DNA from: Argopecten irradians
Taxonomy: Eukaryota; Mollusca; Bivalvia; Pectinida; Pectinidae
Assembly: GCF_041381155.1 (NCBI RefSeq)
Contig: NC_091147.1
Coordinates: 38,566,053-38,630,052 of the forward strand
Reading direction: 5' to 3'
Length of the DNA: 64,000 nucleotides
In this document: one piece after another, positions 1-14,400 of the stretch
Layout of the letters: each line of letters starts with the position of its first letter
How positions within the stretch are numbered: position 1 is the first letter of the stretch
Notes under the pieces: generated by a model
What the model saw: the letters and a program-made list of their open reading frames with translations, nothing else
What the model was told of the DNA's origin: nothing
Databases searched by the model: none
Program-made: the position numbers and the translations under genes

Positions 1-2120
1 GCGTGTGACATCACAAGACCACGTGACCGTAAAAAAAATGGCTGCACAAGTCATTTAATATTGACGTAATTGTTCAATAAGGATACATCAAAGTAGTTTA
101 TGATAACAATTGATTTATTAAATTGATAGTATTACCATGTTCTTCACCAATAACTAAGATTAGAAGTTTTAAAACAGAAGTCAACATATATATTTACAAC
201 AGTTACGTAGATTTCTCACACGTGGCACGTGGCACGTACCAGTAATGTTCAGAATCATCATTCCGCAAATCTTTTAGCTTGATTGATACATTTTTTGAAA
301 TTCATTATCATCTTATTATTTGTGTTCTTATCGCCCTATTTAGTAATTACGCTTATCAAAACATTACCGTGTATATGTTAGGCACATACTGAACTTAAAA
401 TGCATAGCACTTACAGGAGTTGCCTCCCCTACACAAATTGAAAAAAAAAATTGTCGGCGGGTAATATTTGAAAGCGTTTGAACCACGGATCAACTTGTTT
501 ACAAAATAATTTATGAAAGACGATTTGTGAAGACTTTGAGTTAAAGGAAGGACTTGTTCAAAGAAATTGCTCAAATACAGTTAATCATAACAGTCAATCA
601 GTAGGTACAATGTACTTTGTATTATTTGAAAAGACATTTTGACTACATACATGACATGGTCTTCATCATAATTAGAAATTACATTATAATCTCCGTCGTA
701 TATGAAAGATGACAAAGTATATCTGTAATTTGTAATTTTTCTGGGAAATTTTTTTAAGGTTTGTTAATTTTAGTCTTTTCGGGGCGAAAAGACGAAAATT
801 AAGGTTTGTTAAAATATGTTATATTTTAAAAGTGTGACCGGGAAATATTTTTATATAATAAACTACAATGGACTATGAGTTGCAAAATTATTTGTTTTAG
901 CTTTACGGTCTGACAGCTAAGGTCTTTAAAGGCCCTCTACCTTTCCCAAACGGCCTTTATTTTTTTTAAAATGTAAATGTAAAACGAAATTGATAATTTT
1001 GAAGATTCGCATAAGTCATACATTTTCTGTCAAAAAGTCTTTTGAGTTACAATATTGCAGCTAAAGTTATCGGAGGGAATCTACCGCATTAATTTGTTTT
1101 GAACTGATCATTTGAAATATAAAGGGTATTTAGTCTTGTATATATATATATATATGTCTAATTAACAAAAAACATAATACATGTATAAAATAATTTGTTT
1201 TGCTTTGCTGTATGCGCAATCAGTACTTCATTCCATATAAGACACATATATACATGAAGTGTCTCGGTTTTGTTTTCGGGACGCAATTAATTTTTTCTTC
1301 TTCATTTTAAAGTAAAACTAGAAGCTTAAACTTTTCAATGGTGGTAATGCTGTAAAGTAAGTAGCTTTTGCAATTGACGAAAAATATTCATTCGTCTGCT
1401 CCTGTATTTTTCATAGAGAAAGAAATACCATTTGTCAGCGATGGAGCATCTTTAAAATAAAACGAAAACCACGAAAACAAAAACTTTATTTCCCAGACAT
1501 TTAAAACGAAACGTTTCAAGTGATATAAATTATACTCTTCAGTTAACAATAAATCACATAAATGGACAAGCTTGATGATCATTATATGTAAATAAAATCA
1601 CCAGAGTAAAAAGAACACAAAGCAAATGATATGCAGATAACTAGGTTATATCATCTATAGTTCAGTTAAATTACATTTTTTTTATTATTCGCTGCAACTC
1701 CTGTAAAATAACTGTTTCAAATTATCTAAAACAGCAACATGTTTCTCGTCTAAATAAGTTGATTTGATCATTTTAATATTATTTCATTCAAAATAATTAT
1801 AAACACACCACTTTTATGTTGTTATTTTACAATAAATAGCTAATGAAATATTTGTTAAAGGCCCAATTGTTGAAAGTTTTGTCGAGAGACCAATTTTTTG
1901 GCTAATTAACCACATGCCACAAAATGATTACTTTTCCCGTATTTTCTACTGAGAGCTCTTTGTTCAGCATAACTACGCTTGCGCACTTGCTATTCACATG
2001 TGTTAAACAACCAATCAAATCATTTCGGTCTTTGTCGCCGCCAAGCTCGTTTTGCAGGAAGAATACATATCTTCGGCAACATTGAATTTGTAAAATTCCC
2101 GTTATATGCTGTCTTAAGCT
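1..2120. other. Upstream region of DP, no gene seen
   Basis: AT-rich sequence with no supportable coding frame. It holds E-box-like CACGTG repeats near 219-236, a decayed MITE with a GGCCCTCTACCTTTCC-type end from about 925, and a decayed MITE ending GGAGCATCTTTAA near 1460. Confidence 0.6.
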
Positions 2121-2127
2121 TATAAAA
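2121..2127 (+). promoter_or_regulatory. Candidate TATA box of the DP gene
   Basis: TATAAAA lies 263 bp upstream of the DP start codon, and a CCAAT-type motif (AACCAATCAAAT) sits about 110 bp further upstream near 2008. A TATA box here would place transcription start near 2148-2156. This is inferred from motif and spacing only. Confidence 0.35.
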
Positions 2128-2158
2128 TAGGAACTGGAAATACATCAGAGATGCAGAG

Positions 2159-2266
2159 ATGAAGGGTAACCTGGATGAGATCTTCTCTCATTCGAAGGAA
2201 TTTCCAATTTGTTCAGAGACTCGATCGGAACTTTCGATGGACGCCATTTTGTCATTGGGATTTTAA
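2159..2266 (+). CDS. Possible upstream ORF in the DP leader (35 codons)
   Basis: An ATG at 2159 opens a 35-residue frame (starts MKGNLDEIFSHSK) that stops at 2266, 117 bp before the DP start. It lies in the presumed 5' leader and is in a different frame from DP. If transcription starts near the TATA box at 2121, this ATG would be almost at the cap and could be skipped; with an upstream start it could reduce DP translation. No similarity to a known protein is recognised. Confidence 0.25.
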   Translation: MKGNLDEIFSHSKEFPICSETRSELSMDAILSLGF

Positions 2267-2383
2267 AGATTCCGATACTCTCGAGATTTAAATCGTCACT
2301 TCTTTATCACTGTTTAGACTAAGGATCGCCAGAATTGTTCATCGGAATCTGTTGTAGCGAGTGATTGGTGCCGATCCCTGGAT

Positions 2384-2429
2384 ATGGCCAATTCGAACAC
2401 CACGCTTGCGAGTTTATGGATGGATGATG
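2384..2429 (+). CDS. TFDP1: DP exon 1
   Basis: Encodes [15 protein letters not shown]. The ATG has G at -3 and G at +4, a favourable context, and is the first long-frame start in phase with exon 2. Donor is G|GTAAAT, phase 1. Confidence 0.85.
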
Positions 2430-5400
2430 GTAAATTGTCGCCCTTGTTTATATTTTTCATTTCTTGTAAATCGATTAAAGATCACTTGAAGTTTGATCAT
2501 TTTAGTAAAAGTTGTGCATGCATGTAATATCTGTGAACATTTACTTTGTAAGTATATATGTTTTAGCATATATTTGTACAGGTTTGACTCAATAACGCTT
2601 GTTTGAACATTACAACCAAAATGTAAACAATGGTGAAAAATGGCCTAAATATTCCGCGAACAGTAAACGGCATGGTCGCTGTCAGGTCTTTTCATTAACC
2701 AAACGATTCTTTATGCCGAATCGTAAATGAGTCGGTGTCGATACATATTAAAATTGTTGTATTATCATTTTATATGCATGCTAAGTATAGTTTCATCAAA
2801 TTATTTTAAGTTAATAACCTGCTCTGCACATTCGTTTTGCAAGTCGATCCCGTTAGATATGCAGTTAGTTAAATTTGACGACTTTTCATTGGTCATTTCG
2901 TCTCTTCATATCAATATAGGCCTAAGTCAAAATGGGTGCTGAGGGGTTTTAGTATTTACGTTATGATAACATAACTAAATCAAATTTATTAAGCCAATTT
3001 TAAGATAACTACACACTGCCCAGTAATTTCAGTATTTATTAGTTGCTTATTAAAGGTTATCTATTAAATTTTCAATACTTTCTGACATGCATATGAATCT
3101 AATTTTTGCATTTGTGTACTGTTTCATAGTTAACTAAATGCGATTTGTGAAATATTTGTGAAAAGTTCATTTTAAAGCTTTTTTACCTATTTTCAGTAAC
3201 AAATTTATACTTCAATTGGGGTATAACGCAAGTTAGTGGTTTTCCCCGACCTGATAACATATATTTAATAGAAAAAAAATGAGGCAACCAGCTTATATAT
3301 GTGATCTTTTTATTTTAGCTCAAGGAAGTCCTGTGAAAATCTTGCAAGGAACTCCCACAAAATCTTCAAATGGATCAGAATTCAGGGATGACATTGTGAA
3401 ATTTTACAAAGACTCAGGTCTTGAACCTGTTGCTAAAGAGGTAGGGAACTGAAGATTCATTTCATAGTAACTTCTTTTTTAGGTCAGCTGGTAGAAAAAA
3501 GATATGCTTCCTGTCATCACGATAAAAAGGGAAAGTAAAACTGCAATTTCTCACTTTCATATCATCATGCAAGTTGAACAGAGAGAGGATAAAATGCAGA
3601 CCAAGATACTTTGGCCCTGACACCAGACTTAGACATTTTGACAGATAGATGTCTTGTTTAGGGCCAGAGTGCAGTCCTATGTTTGGTAATGGGCAAGGTT
3701 ATCTCCGATTCAGAATGCTTACAAAATACTACAACCGAGGATCGCCACTTACCTTGGTCTTTTCAACAAATGAATAATTTACCTACTCATAGCCATCCAT
3801 TTCATCACGCATGCACGTCTATTGTGTCAACACAGTAGTTTCTTTTCCGCAACTTTAGATTTCCCTCGTCGTCGTCGCCATTTTCTCATAGTATGCAAAT
3901 CACCTTTAATCTCAGCAGATTGCTATATTTGGGTAGATATAATATTCATTTGTTGAATAGACAAAGTTTAGTGATGCTTCTCTGTGGTCAGTCTGAATCG
4001 GAGATGACCTGGCCTGATACGAAACGGTGTCGGCTTATTAAACGTTTTGATATAGGACTGCGCTCTGGCCCTGGTCTAAGTCTGGTGTCGGGGCCAGAGT
4101 ATCTCGGACCTCCGAACACTGGCCGGATGCTCTACCAATTGATGATCAAGTCAGGTCAAATTTATAAACGAAAGACTCAAGGAATAAATGTAGCTAACAG
4201 ACCAGGGTTCAAACCCGGGACCTCCGAACACTGGCTGGATGTTCTACCAATTGAACTTACTTGATTGAGTCAGGTCAAATTTATAAACAAGATACTAGGA
4301 ATAAATGTCGCTAAGGCCACACGAAATTAATCAGTTGTTCGTCAGGAAACCCGCTCCTAAAATGTCTTAGTTGAGAAAAATACATAAAAAAAAATAGCAC
4401 TGCACCTTCAAAAAAATGGGCAAATCCAGATATTTTTTTCAGACGTTTCCATACGGTTAAATCCTCCAATCCTAGCCATATCTACAAACCAGGCCGTGAA
4501 GCACTGGCCATGGCTTGATAATGCAGTAAACAAATTAAAAGAGGTGTGATCAACACTCTCTGACCAACACCAGTAGTCCTAATTATCAGTCAGTCATACA
4601 TTCACGTGTGTAACGGAAGGTGTATTACAACTGAGTCTGAGGTCGATCAGCTGCTTATTTAACAATCATCTGACCTTTCAAAGAATTTTGTGCATTATAG
4701 ATAGTGAGTATAACTTCAAAAACAAACACTGCTTACGACTATAAATGATTTACTCGCTTGTTTTAATGTTTAATATATAGGCCTATCTATCCATGGACGT
4801 CACAAACTTTGCAATCGTAATGGCTGCCATTTTGGGTAATTGTAATAATGGATCCGGATCATGTGTTTTTAAAGGGGATTAATTTTTCGGAATTTTGATG
4901 TAGATTTTAGACTAAATGTTGATAAAATGATAAATTAATAATAGTAAATAAATATAAACCAATCAAATTTTAATTTCATTTTCATTGGGATTAATACTGT
5001 AACAGATCTGATATTTTCTAATATAACGAAATGAAAATTAAGTACAAAAGCCTAGTATTTTTTTTTCCCCCCCCCCCCCCCCCAATAACAGATATGTTGA
5101 AAAGAATAAGGGTATAATAAAACTGAAATACAGGCATCTTTGTCGATGAAATCAGATAATTTATAATTTATAACTTATAACTTAATTATAAAAGACCAGT
5201 TATTTCCAAATGCGAATCAAAGTTTTGACATAGAGATAGTCCGTTTTTTCCCCATTTTAATTAAAATTTGATATAACAGGGGCTCAGTTGAATCTTAAAA
5301 CTTTGTTTGTTTTTTTTAATAACATTGCTGTTTAGTTATTTTTAGCCCACCATCATCAGATGGTGGGCTATTCAAATCGCCCTGCGTCCGTGGTCTGTCG

Positions 5401-8400
5401 TCCGCCGTCCATCCGTAAACAATGCTTGTTATCACTATTTCTTAAAAACTACTGCAGGGATTTTGTTCAAACTTCACATGGAGGTTACCCTTGGTCCCTA
5501 GTTGTGCCATACAGATTTTGAGGCTGATCGGAAAAACAAGATGGCAGCCAGGCAGCTACTTTGATTTTGGCAGTTGAAGTTTGTTATCGATATTTCTTGA
5601 GAACTACTCAAGGAATTTTGTTCAAACTTCACATGGAGGTTACCCTTGGTCCCTATTTGTGCCTTACAGATTTTGAGGCTGATAGGAAAAACAAGATGGC
5701 CGCTGGCCGCCTTGGATTTTGATAGTTAAGGTTTGATATCCCTATTTCTCAAAGTTCCCAAAGAACAAGTGATTTATTTGGTGTGGCCTTACCGACCAGG
5801 GTTCAAACCTGGGACCTCCGAATACCGGCTGGATGCTCTACCAATTGAACTTACTTGATCGAGTCAGGTCAAAACAGGAGACTCTGAGAGGGATAAATGT
5901 AGCTAACGGATCCGAACACTGGCTGGATGCTCTACCGATAGAACCAAGTCCAATCCCCCTACATTCCCCCTATTTTCTCAAAAAGTCTTAGTCTTCTCCC
6001 TTGTTTCCTCGAATATACACATATCCTCATACCATTACAGTGGACTTTCTGTATGGTTCCAAGTTTGTACTATGGCTTGTTTTTACAAACAAATAAGATG
6101 TTAAGATGTCCTGACATGTACAAATTACCACTAGCCCTTCACCTCTGGGATGGGAGTTCGAATCCCATGTGGGGCAGTTGCCAGGTACTGACCGCTGGTC
6201 GGTGGTTTTTCTCCAGGTACTCTGTCTTTCCTCTACCAACAAACCTTGCATGTCCTTACATGACCCTGGCTGTTAATAGGACTTTAACTATAGTAAAACC
6301 ACAAATTAATCAGGTACTCTGACTTTCTTCTGCCAACAAACCTGGCACGTCCTTACATGACCTGGCTGTTAATTAATAGGACGTTAAACTAATAAAACCC
6401 AAACAAATACAGTTTTATCAACAATGTTTTTACAAAGAAACTAATAATCTTTCCTTGTGTAATTCCATGTATCAATAACTCTTTTCATTAATATCTGAGT
6501 CTGATAGGCATTTATATTAGATAATGATGGGCAATCGGTTTGAAATCATAATCGATTATTTGTAATTTAATCGAAAGTCATAAACCAGTCGATTAAATAA
6601 TTGGTTTCTAGTAAATAATATTTCAGATATATAAAGATTTGTTGTTATAAATTTTCAGTGCTATTTTCTTCGGATATGGAATATTAACACAATAGAAGTC
6701 TTAATTATTTTAATCAAGGTATTCATAATTCATGTATTAATTTTCTGTTGAGAGTACTTTTAGCAGTAACCCAGTAATGATTGAAAAGATATCTGTTAAA
6801 TTACATGTAAAAAATAAATTTACAATGTATATTGTCCCTGATATATATTATTTGATTAGCAGTAATGAATTTTCATAATCAATAATTGGAATCAGAAAGG
6901 GCATACCAACTGATTATCAGTCTGAAATATTATCAATAATAAACCCACCACTTATATGAGATCAGCTTATAATAATCATTTCCAATATACATATGTATTA
7001 CCTTAAAAACGGAAGTAATCAACAAAAGCTGATTCCTTCCATTTTTCATTGATTGATATATTTTAAGTGTTGTTGGACATTGGTCATTTTATTATCTAAA
7101 ATCAAGATGCTCATTTTCAATAGATGGTAATCAAAGTATATTTTACAGTTATATCATATTATTTAATCTATATTGCTGATTGGTCATTATTGAAGTAGGA
7201 AGTTCCAAATTGGCGGATTCTGCATGTACATTTACAAATCTAGGCTACAAAACTACTGTACACTGCTAGCTACCATTACGTCATGTATAGCTTCTGTAAA
7301 CATTTTGCAAGCTTAAAGTTTTCACATGCTGGCAAAACATATTTATAAGGTAATCTGTTTAATATGATGAATCAATTACAGACTTGTACATCGTTTCAAG
7401 CTCCAGACTATATTTATTTAGCCATTTAGATTTGGAGATACCTTACTGAAGATTCATGACCAATTAAATAGTTCAATGCAAACTATTGATATTTTCAACA
7501 GTCAGATATTTTTATTTGTTTTTCAGGTGTATGGCTGATGCATAAGAAACATTCACAAAATGTTTGTTTTCCTTGTTGTCCAATCAAAAGCCTTGATAAT
7601 TCTGTCAAAGACAGAAATATTTTGTTCACAATCGAAGCAATTCAGTAGGAGAAGGAACTCTAAAAAGAAAATACTACATTGATGACATGACGACAAATTT
7701 CATTGGATGTGATAAACTTTTTACATTACTAGAAAATGTATATATTTAAGTATTATTCTCAATATCTTTTTGGGTTATGAAGTCATAGACAAAAAAAGGA
7801 AAGGACATTCTTCAAGCGTCTATGAAAAAGAACGTCCGTATGGTGGATTTTTATGACTTCGTAATCCCAAAAGATATTGAGAATAATGTTTATAATTTAT
7901 TTCAGATAACTCAATCAGGTATTAATAAGGCATAGATTTCCGTAATTTTACTTACTTTTACTATAAAACAAATTGAGCTGTGGCGCATTGATATCTTTTC
8001 CAATAATTCAGTTTGGCCAATGACTGTGCGGCTTTTAAAATCCCTCGGGAAAACATTTTGTATTTATGACGTCATGATACGTGACTACAATTCTTTAGGT
8101 CTATGGAAAAATAACCTCAATGATCTAATCAATAGAAAAAATTATGGGTGTAACATACGAAAATAAATTATACATAAATATACCTATCAGAAGCAGATAC
8201 AACAATTTTTTGGACCTTCGATGGATGACTTTCAAATAGTTGAAATTTTTATGATGGTGCCAGGATTTTATGAGAACTAATTATAAATTTGAAATGACTA
8301 TTTGAGAAATGACAAGTTATCTTACAATCAAGTAATAGTCAGTATTGCTGTGTTATATGTGAGGTGATCACAACGGTTATAGATTTCAGGCTGAATGGAT

Positions 8401-11400
8401 TAGTCATTAGCTTTAAAATCATCGTTCATTTCCTTTACCATCGATTTCCTCACCTGTCTACCAAATAGAGCCAAAGTATTGGGAACAAACTCAAGTAGTT
8501 CACACCTGTCCCTCATTTGCATAAATAGGTTGTTTACACTAGCTGAACCTTGAGTACTAGACTGGTTTCACATTTGAATTCATCTGCTACTACCTTGTGT
8601 AAAATTAATGGACTATATGGGTGTAATGTGTGTTATAAATTTGTGAATTACATATTTAGTAATGTTGGTGACATATTTTGATGTATAGGGACAAAAAGGT
8701 AGAAATTCAAATTTAGAAAGAAAAAAAAATGAAAAAAAAAAATACTTTAAGTATTTCTGAATGGATAATTCTTTCATTTTGATTTTATTCATTGATTTTT
8801 TTTCTGTTTTGAGCAACAAATTCTTGTTAGTTTAACTTTGGCTCATAGAATTCAAATTAATTTGAATAGAGTTTAAGTTTGTTATAATTACATAACGTTG
8901 TTGTTAGCAACTTATACTTAATTCAAACATGCACATTACAGTAAATCATTGTTCAACATGTAACATGCATCTTATATACACCAAAAATATTGTATAATTA
9001 TAGAGAGGAATTGATTTCAGGGGGCTTTCTTTAATCTAACAATTGCATGCTTGTTTATAAATAGCTGCGGTTGAGCTGGGGTTAGTAGGTCAAAATCCTT
9101 CACATGAATTCTGAAACAGACTATAGTGGAATTCCAGCTGCCTAAGTTTAGGCCTTTGTTGTGAAAGTAGCCAGAGCAGGAGCACATGGCATAGGTCGGA
9201 TGATTTAGGGTATGTAGGCCTACTATTACTGCAATCATTGTTTTAATTATTCATGTGCATGCTTCTGGTTTGGAAATAATACATCTTCTAATTACTGACT
9301 TCATAAAGTTTTCATAACTTTCACTGTTAGTATATACGTTATGTGTTAGACTTGCAAGCCTGTAGGCTTTTGTGTACTATTTGGGATTAATGTGTATTTA
9401 AAAGCTAGCAAGTTAAAACTCTCATGTCAGGGATTTGGGTCATAGCACTATTTTGTGGCTTTTGGGACTACTATATAATGATATATATATCATCTTTAAG
9501 TTTCAATTTCAGAGTTAAACAAGAGTTTTATACTGATGGAATTCAAAGTGTTTGGCTAACATTCATTGGAATGAACATATACACATTCCTCGGTTGGCTT
9601 TTTATACCAGTCTAACTGAAGTATGGGCAAAACATTAGGCCCATTGTCAAATATTTTTATATAGTCTTTGGTCATCATGCATTGATGGGCACACTGTATA
9701 GACAAGATATTTTGGCTGACAAATGTTCAGGGCTATGATCATGATATACCCACTGAATATACTGAATACGGGAAGTGTCAAGCAACACTTGTGGTTGTTT
9801 TATTTAAATGGGAGATAATTGACAGGATATCTAAGATGTGTATGCACAGATCAACTGTTGTTAAATGTCCCCGACATATTAAATCCTAATTCAGTTAAGC
9901 AGGGAATTGTGAAAATGTTTGAGAATTTCTCTTTTCATGATGATGTCATATTGTATGCCAAAGTTTTATTTGAGGATCTTGTTGAATCTACTAACCGAAA
10001 AAACACTACAACAAAAAAGTTATAGGAATCAATGAATCAAAATGAAAAAAATATATATAATACTTAGTACTGTAATTCAGTGGTAGTTTTGTTTTATTTG
10101 AATCAAAGTGCCAATTCGAATTCATGAACATTGCTAAATTTTGTAAAAAGATTATTCCACTATATTTATATATAACCACTGAATTGCGCTGATAAATTAT
10201 GATTTACAGTTTTCGTGATTGTGCTAAAATTTGACTCTGCTAACAGTAAATTTATTATATAAAGAGGAGATTTGTTAAAAAAAAGACAAAGACTTTTAAT
10301 TGTTTTTTACCAATCCACATATGCAGGAAATAACTAAAAAGCCTGAATGATATTTACAATGTTGAGAAGCTACATAGATAACACCGTCAAAATGTTCACT
10401 TTAAAATCTTTGTTGTCAATTCTTCAGTTATTCACATAGGAACCTTATATTAAAGATTATATTGGATAACAACTTTCGGACCTTATATTAAAGATTATAT
10501 TGGATAACAACTTTCGGATCGCTAGAAATGTTCATCATTATAATTAGTACAACTTGTTGTCATCCTAATTTGCGCCCAGTCTCCTTTCGTCAAAAATGAC
10601 TTGGTCATCTTGTACGCCTTTGTTTTCTCATGACATGGTCGCTAACTTAACTTGCTGAACACAGTGCAATAGTACATATATATCCATGTTTTAATGGACT
10701 TTTCTGTGACATTTTTGCACTTTCAGAGAGACATTTCATACAACACTATATGCAAAGTAACATTATTGTTGCATTAAAAGTCTCCACTGAATATAAAATA
10801 AATTGTTACAATATTGCAGTGATTCTTGTTAAATAAGTGCATTCTTTCTGGCGCATTTTATTATATGCCTGAACATTGAAGACAAAATTCTGCTTGATGC
10901 CCCATTAGATTTATTGTCTGTGTACATGTGACCTATCCTAAATATAAGCTGCATTTTAATTTAGTTAAGAAAGACAAAAGTTGTGAGTGTTCGACAAATC
11001 GCCAATAATAGATGCCAACAATATTGCAAATATGTTCGTCTTTCATATGTTTTGTATAAGAAGCAGGTCAGTTGAGTCGGTACAATAAACAGAAAAATTA
11101 ACTGAGATATGGATTTCTTTTTCTGTTCAGGTGGGGATAATTGACGCTAATGGAGATCTTCCTGGCCTCCGAGAACAGCAGCCTGCCAAACCCCGTATGT
11201 ATATATTTAAGCAACAGTTTATATGTCAGGATTATTGAACAGATCTGGATCAATACAGAATTGGAAATGGTATCCTCATATACATCTCTTTTCATTGACT
11301 GACCATTGCTGAATAGAGACAAAAATGTTTGGGTGGTTATCTCTACACCTTGTATGGAGAATTGGTTTTGAGAAATTAGATAAAGATGCAAATCTTTGAG

Positions 11401-14400
11401 ACTTAAAGATTAGGTGCTGAGTTTGAAGATGTGATCATGAACAGGATTCGCGTCTACAATTTGTTTCTTTCTCCACATGTGTTACAATGTTCTAAATTAT
11501 TTCATTTCTTTTGCAGCGCTCCGGTTGGTAGCAGTTCCCATTGCTAATTCACCAAATAAGATGTCCCCTTACAAGAATGCTGAGCAACAGGTATCACAAC
11601 TTTTACCAAAGGTTTGTAACTGTAACAAGCAAAGACGTGATTCTTCCTCTTCAGAGGATTTCTTCTGATTGAATTATAGTGATGAGAAACAAAAATTGTC
11701 CGATGTGATCTGAGACACTATAAAATGACCCTAGTTGGGGGGTTCCTCTCAATAGTCAAGAGTTTCCATCCTTGGAAGATAGAACCAATCACATTCGTAA
11801 GTTCAGTAAGATAGCGCTATAAAATTCAAACACAGTAGTCTCCCCTCTATCATCACACTTAATACACACAAGACACTCTACATAGGTCAATTATACAAGG
11901 TTTGTAAAAGGAACCTGTGTGTAGCTTCAAATTAACCGTCTCCCATTGAGAGAGCTTTTTGAAGACATACTTGACAGTATTTGTTTAATATATTTGCACA
12001 TTTTAAACATTTATGCGATCTGAACTGTCTAAAAGTCAAAGTCGAAAGAATAGTCAAACCGAACTTTAAATGGGTTTTTTGACAGTAAACATTAACTAAA
12101 TCTGAATTATCATGTTTTGAAAATAGAGAACCGCAGGATCTCCACAAATCATCATGGCCGCCACCAGTCCTAGAACGCCAATGGTCCCTGTCGACTCCTT
12201 ATGGGGACGCAAACGTCAGGGAGGCGATCTCACCATAGAAACAGATTATGCTGAAGGGTTTGTAGATATTCTCAATTATTCTTCATAATGAGTAAAGCAT
12301 TTTAAAATCAAATTATATAATTGTTGAGTAGTTCATGAACACTATTAAAAGAAATTAAGAACAGTTTTTAAATTGAATATGTTCACAGAACTGAGGCATT
12401 CAATACAAAGTTCAGTATTTTTACTCCAATTGCCCCATTAATTTTGGTGGGGGGCGGGGAGGGGTGGAACACAAATATAGGAATACGGGCTTTCATTGAT
12501 TCAATTTACATAATTGGTATTAACCTAATTTTACTGATAAATTATTATTGAATAAGATCGATGCAGTGTACCCACAATAATCCAGCCACTTGTTTTAAGA
12601 ATTCAAACTGTCCAGATTGCATATTTTGAAGACTTCCGGATTCCATTTGCTTTAATAGTTAATAATCTAATCCGTTCCTGAAATTTGTGTCTGGATCTTG
12701 CATTTTCCCGACTATTGGTGTCAATATTATTGCTGGTCCACTGCAGAAGCATATTAAAATGTAACGTGATCTATTTTATATTATACCTATGATGTATCTG
12801 TTTAACAGTAAGAGAGGGTAAAAAGGGCGAAAAAGGAGGGAAAGGCCTACGACATTTCTCTATGAAGGTTTGTGAAAAACGAAAGGGTGTGAGACATCCT
12901 ACAATGAGGTAGCTGACGAACTGGTGCAGGAATTCAGCGACCCTCGAATTTGACTAAATCTGAATTATTCATGTTTTGAAAATAGAGAACCGCAGGATCT
13001 CCACAAATCATCATGGCCGCCACCAGTCCTAGAACGCCAATGGTCCCTGTCGACTCCTTATGGGGACGCAAACGTCAGGGAGGCGATCTCACCATAGAAA
13101 CAGATTATGCTGAAGGGTTTGTAGATATTCTCAAACATTCTTTATAATGAGTAAAGCATTTTAAAATCAAATTATATAATTGTTGAGTAGTTCATGAACA
13201 CTATTAAAAGAAATTAAGAACAATTTTTAAATTGAATATGTTCACAGAACTGAGGCATTCAATACAAAGTTCAGTATTTTTACTCCAATTGCCCCATTAA
13301 TTTTGGTGGGGGGCGGGGAGGGGTGGAACACAAATATAGGAATACGGGCTTTCATTGATTCAATTTACATAATTGGTATTAACCTAATTTTACTGATAAA
13401 TTATTATTGAATAAGATCGATGCAGTGTACCCACGATAATCCAGCCACTTGTTTTAAGAATTCAAACTGTCCAGATTGCATATTTTGAAGACTTCCGGAT
13501 TCCATTTGCTTTAATAGTTAATAATCTAATCCGTTCCTGAAATTTGTGTCTGGATCTTGCATTTTCCCGACTATTGGTGTCAATATTATTGCTGGTCCAC
13601 TGCAGAAGCATATTAAAATGTAACGTGATCTATATATTATACCTATGATGTATCTGTTTAACAGTAAGAGAGGTAAAAAGGGCGAAAAAGGAGGGAAAGG
13701 CCTACGACATTTCTCTATGAAGGTTTGTGAAAAAGTCCAGCGAAAGGGTGTAACATCCTACAATGAGGTAGCTGACGAACTGGTGCAGGAATTCAGCGAC
13801 CCTCGTAATTTGACGTCGCCCTCTGATCAGGTAAATAATTTACAGGTAAACAGTAATCACTGATACCATCGTAATACAAGTGCAGACCCTTAACGACTTT
13901 TTAAGGTAGTGTTTTTCTATTCAATCCTGATATCATTCATATTGCAATAAAAATATTTGATACGATAGTTGTGAAAACGTCAGATGCGTATGAAAGTATG
14001 TAAAATCCTAACTAAATCCCAAATTTGTAAGCAGGAGTCAAATCAGGAAATTCATGTAGTTTGTAATACATTTTGTATGAAGCATTTGTTTAAAAGCAGG
14101 GGAAGGGAGTATTTGGCTTGATGTCTGACAAGCCATCCTTGATTATCATTTATTTCTCGTTGATACAGGCTTATGACCAGAAGAATATCCGACGACGAGT
14201 TTATGACGCCCTCAATGTACTGATGGCCATGAATATTATCTCCAAAGAAAAGAAGGAAATTCGATGGATAGGGTTGCCCACAAACTCTGCCCAGGAATGC
14301 CAAAACCTTGAGGTAATAAGGAAGGGGGATAAGCCTAGAGTTTGATGATGACCTTTGTGAAAACCAAATATCGAAAGCTTTTCAAGGTCATGAACCTCAT

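Larger units (their letters stand above)
3441..11130 (+). other. DP intron 2 (7.7 kb), repeats only
   Basis: No exon is needed here, because exons 2 and 3 join in phase. It contains an inverted-repeat element (3614-4102), minus-strand tRNA-like SINE heads (4198-4262, 5792-5858, 5905-5945), a C17 tract at 5067-5083, an element starting with a hairpin at 5343, a SINE at 6090-6405, an inverted repeat at 7748-7889 and a 41-bp doublet near 10440. The remainder is AT-rich without recognised content. Confidence 0.7.
12095..13816 (+). repeat. Tandem segmental duplication of DP exons 5-6 (about 0.86 kb unit)
   Basis: 12095-12952 and 12953-13816 are near-identical, including exon 5, the intron 5 G-run and exon 6. 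Differences cluster at the right end of the first unit (small indels in exon 6A) and at the junction (ACTAAATC joins after AATTTG). Confidence 0.9.

Noticed and set aside
3893..4264. 123-codon open frame on the plus strand.
   Set aside because: It covers the right arm of a palindromic MITE and a tRNA-like repeat. No domain or splice logic supports it.
11591..11668. Open frame continuing past DP exon 4.
   Set aside because: It is low-complexity read-through into the intron. Splicing at 11590 keeps phase with exon 5.
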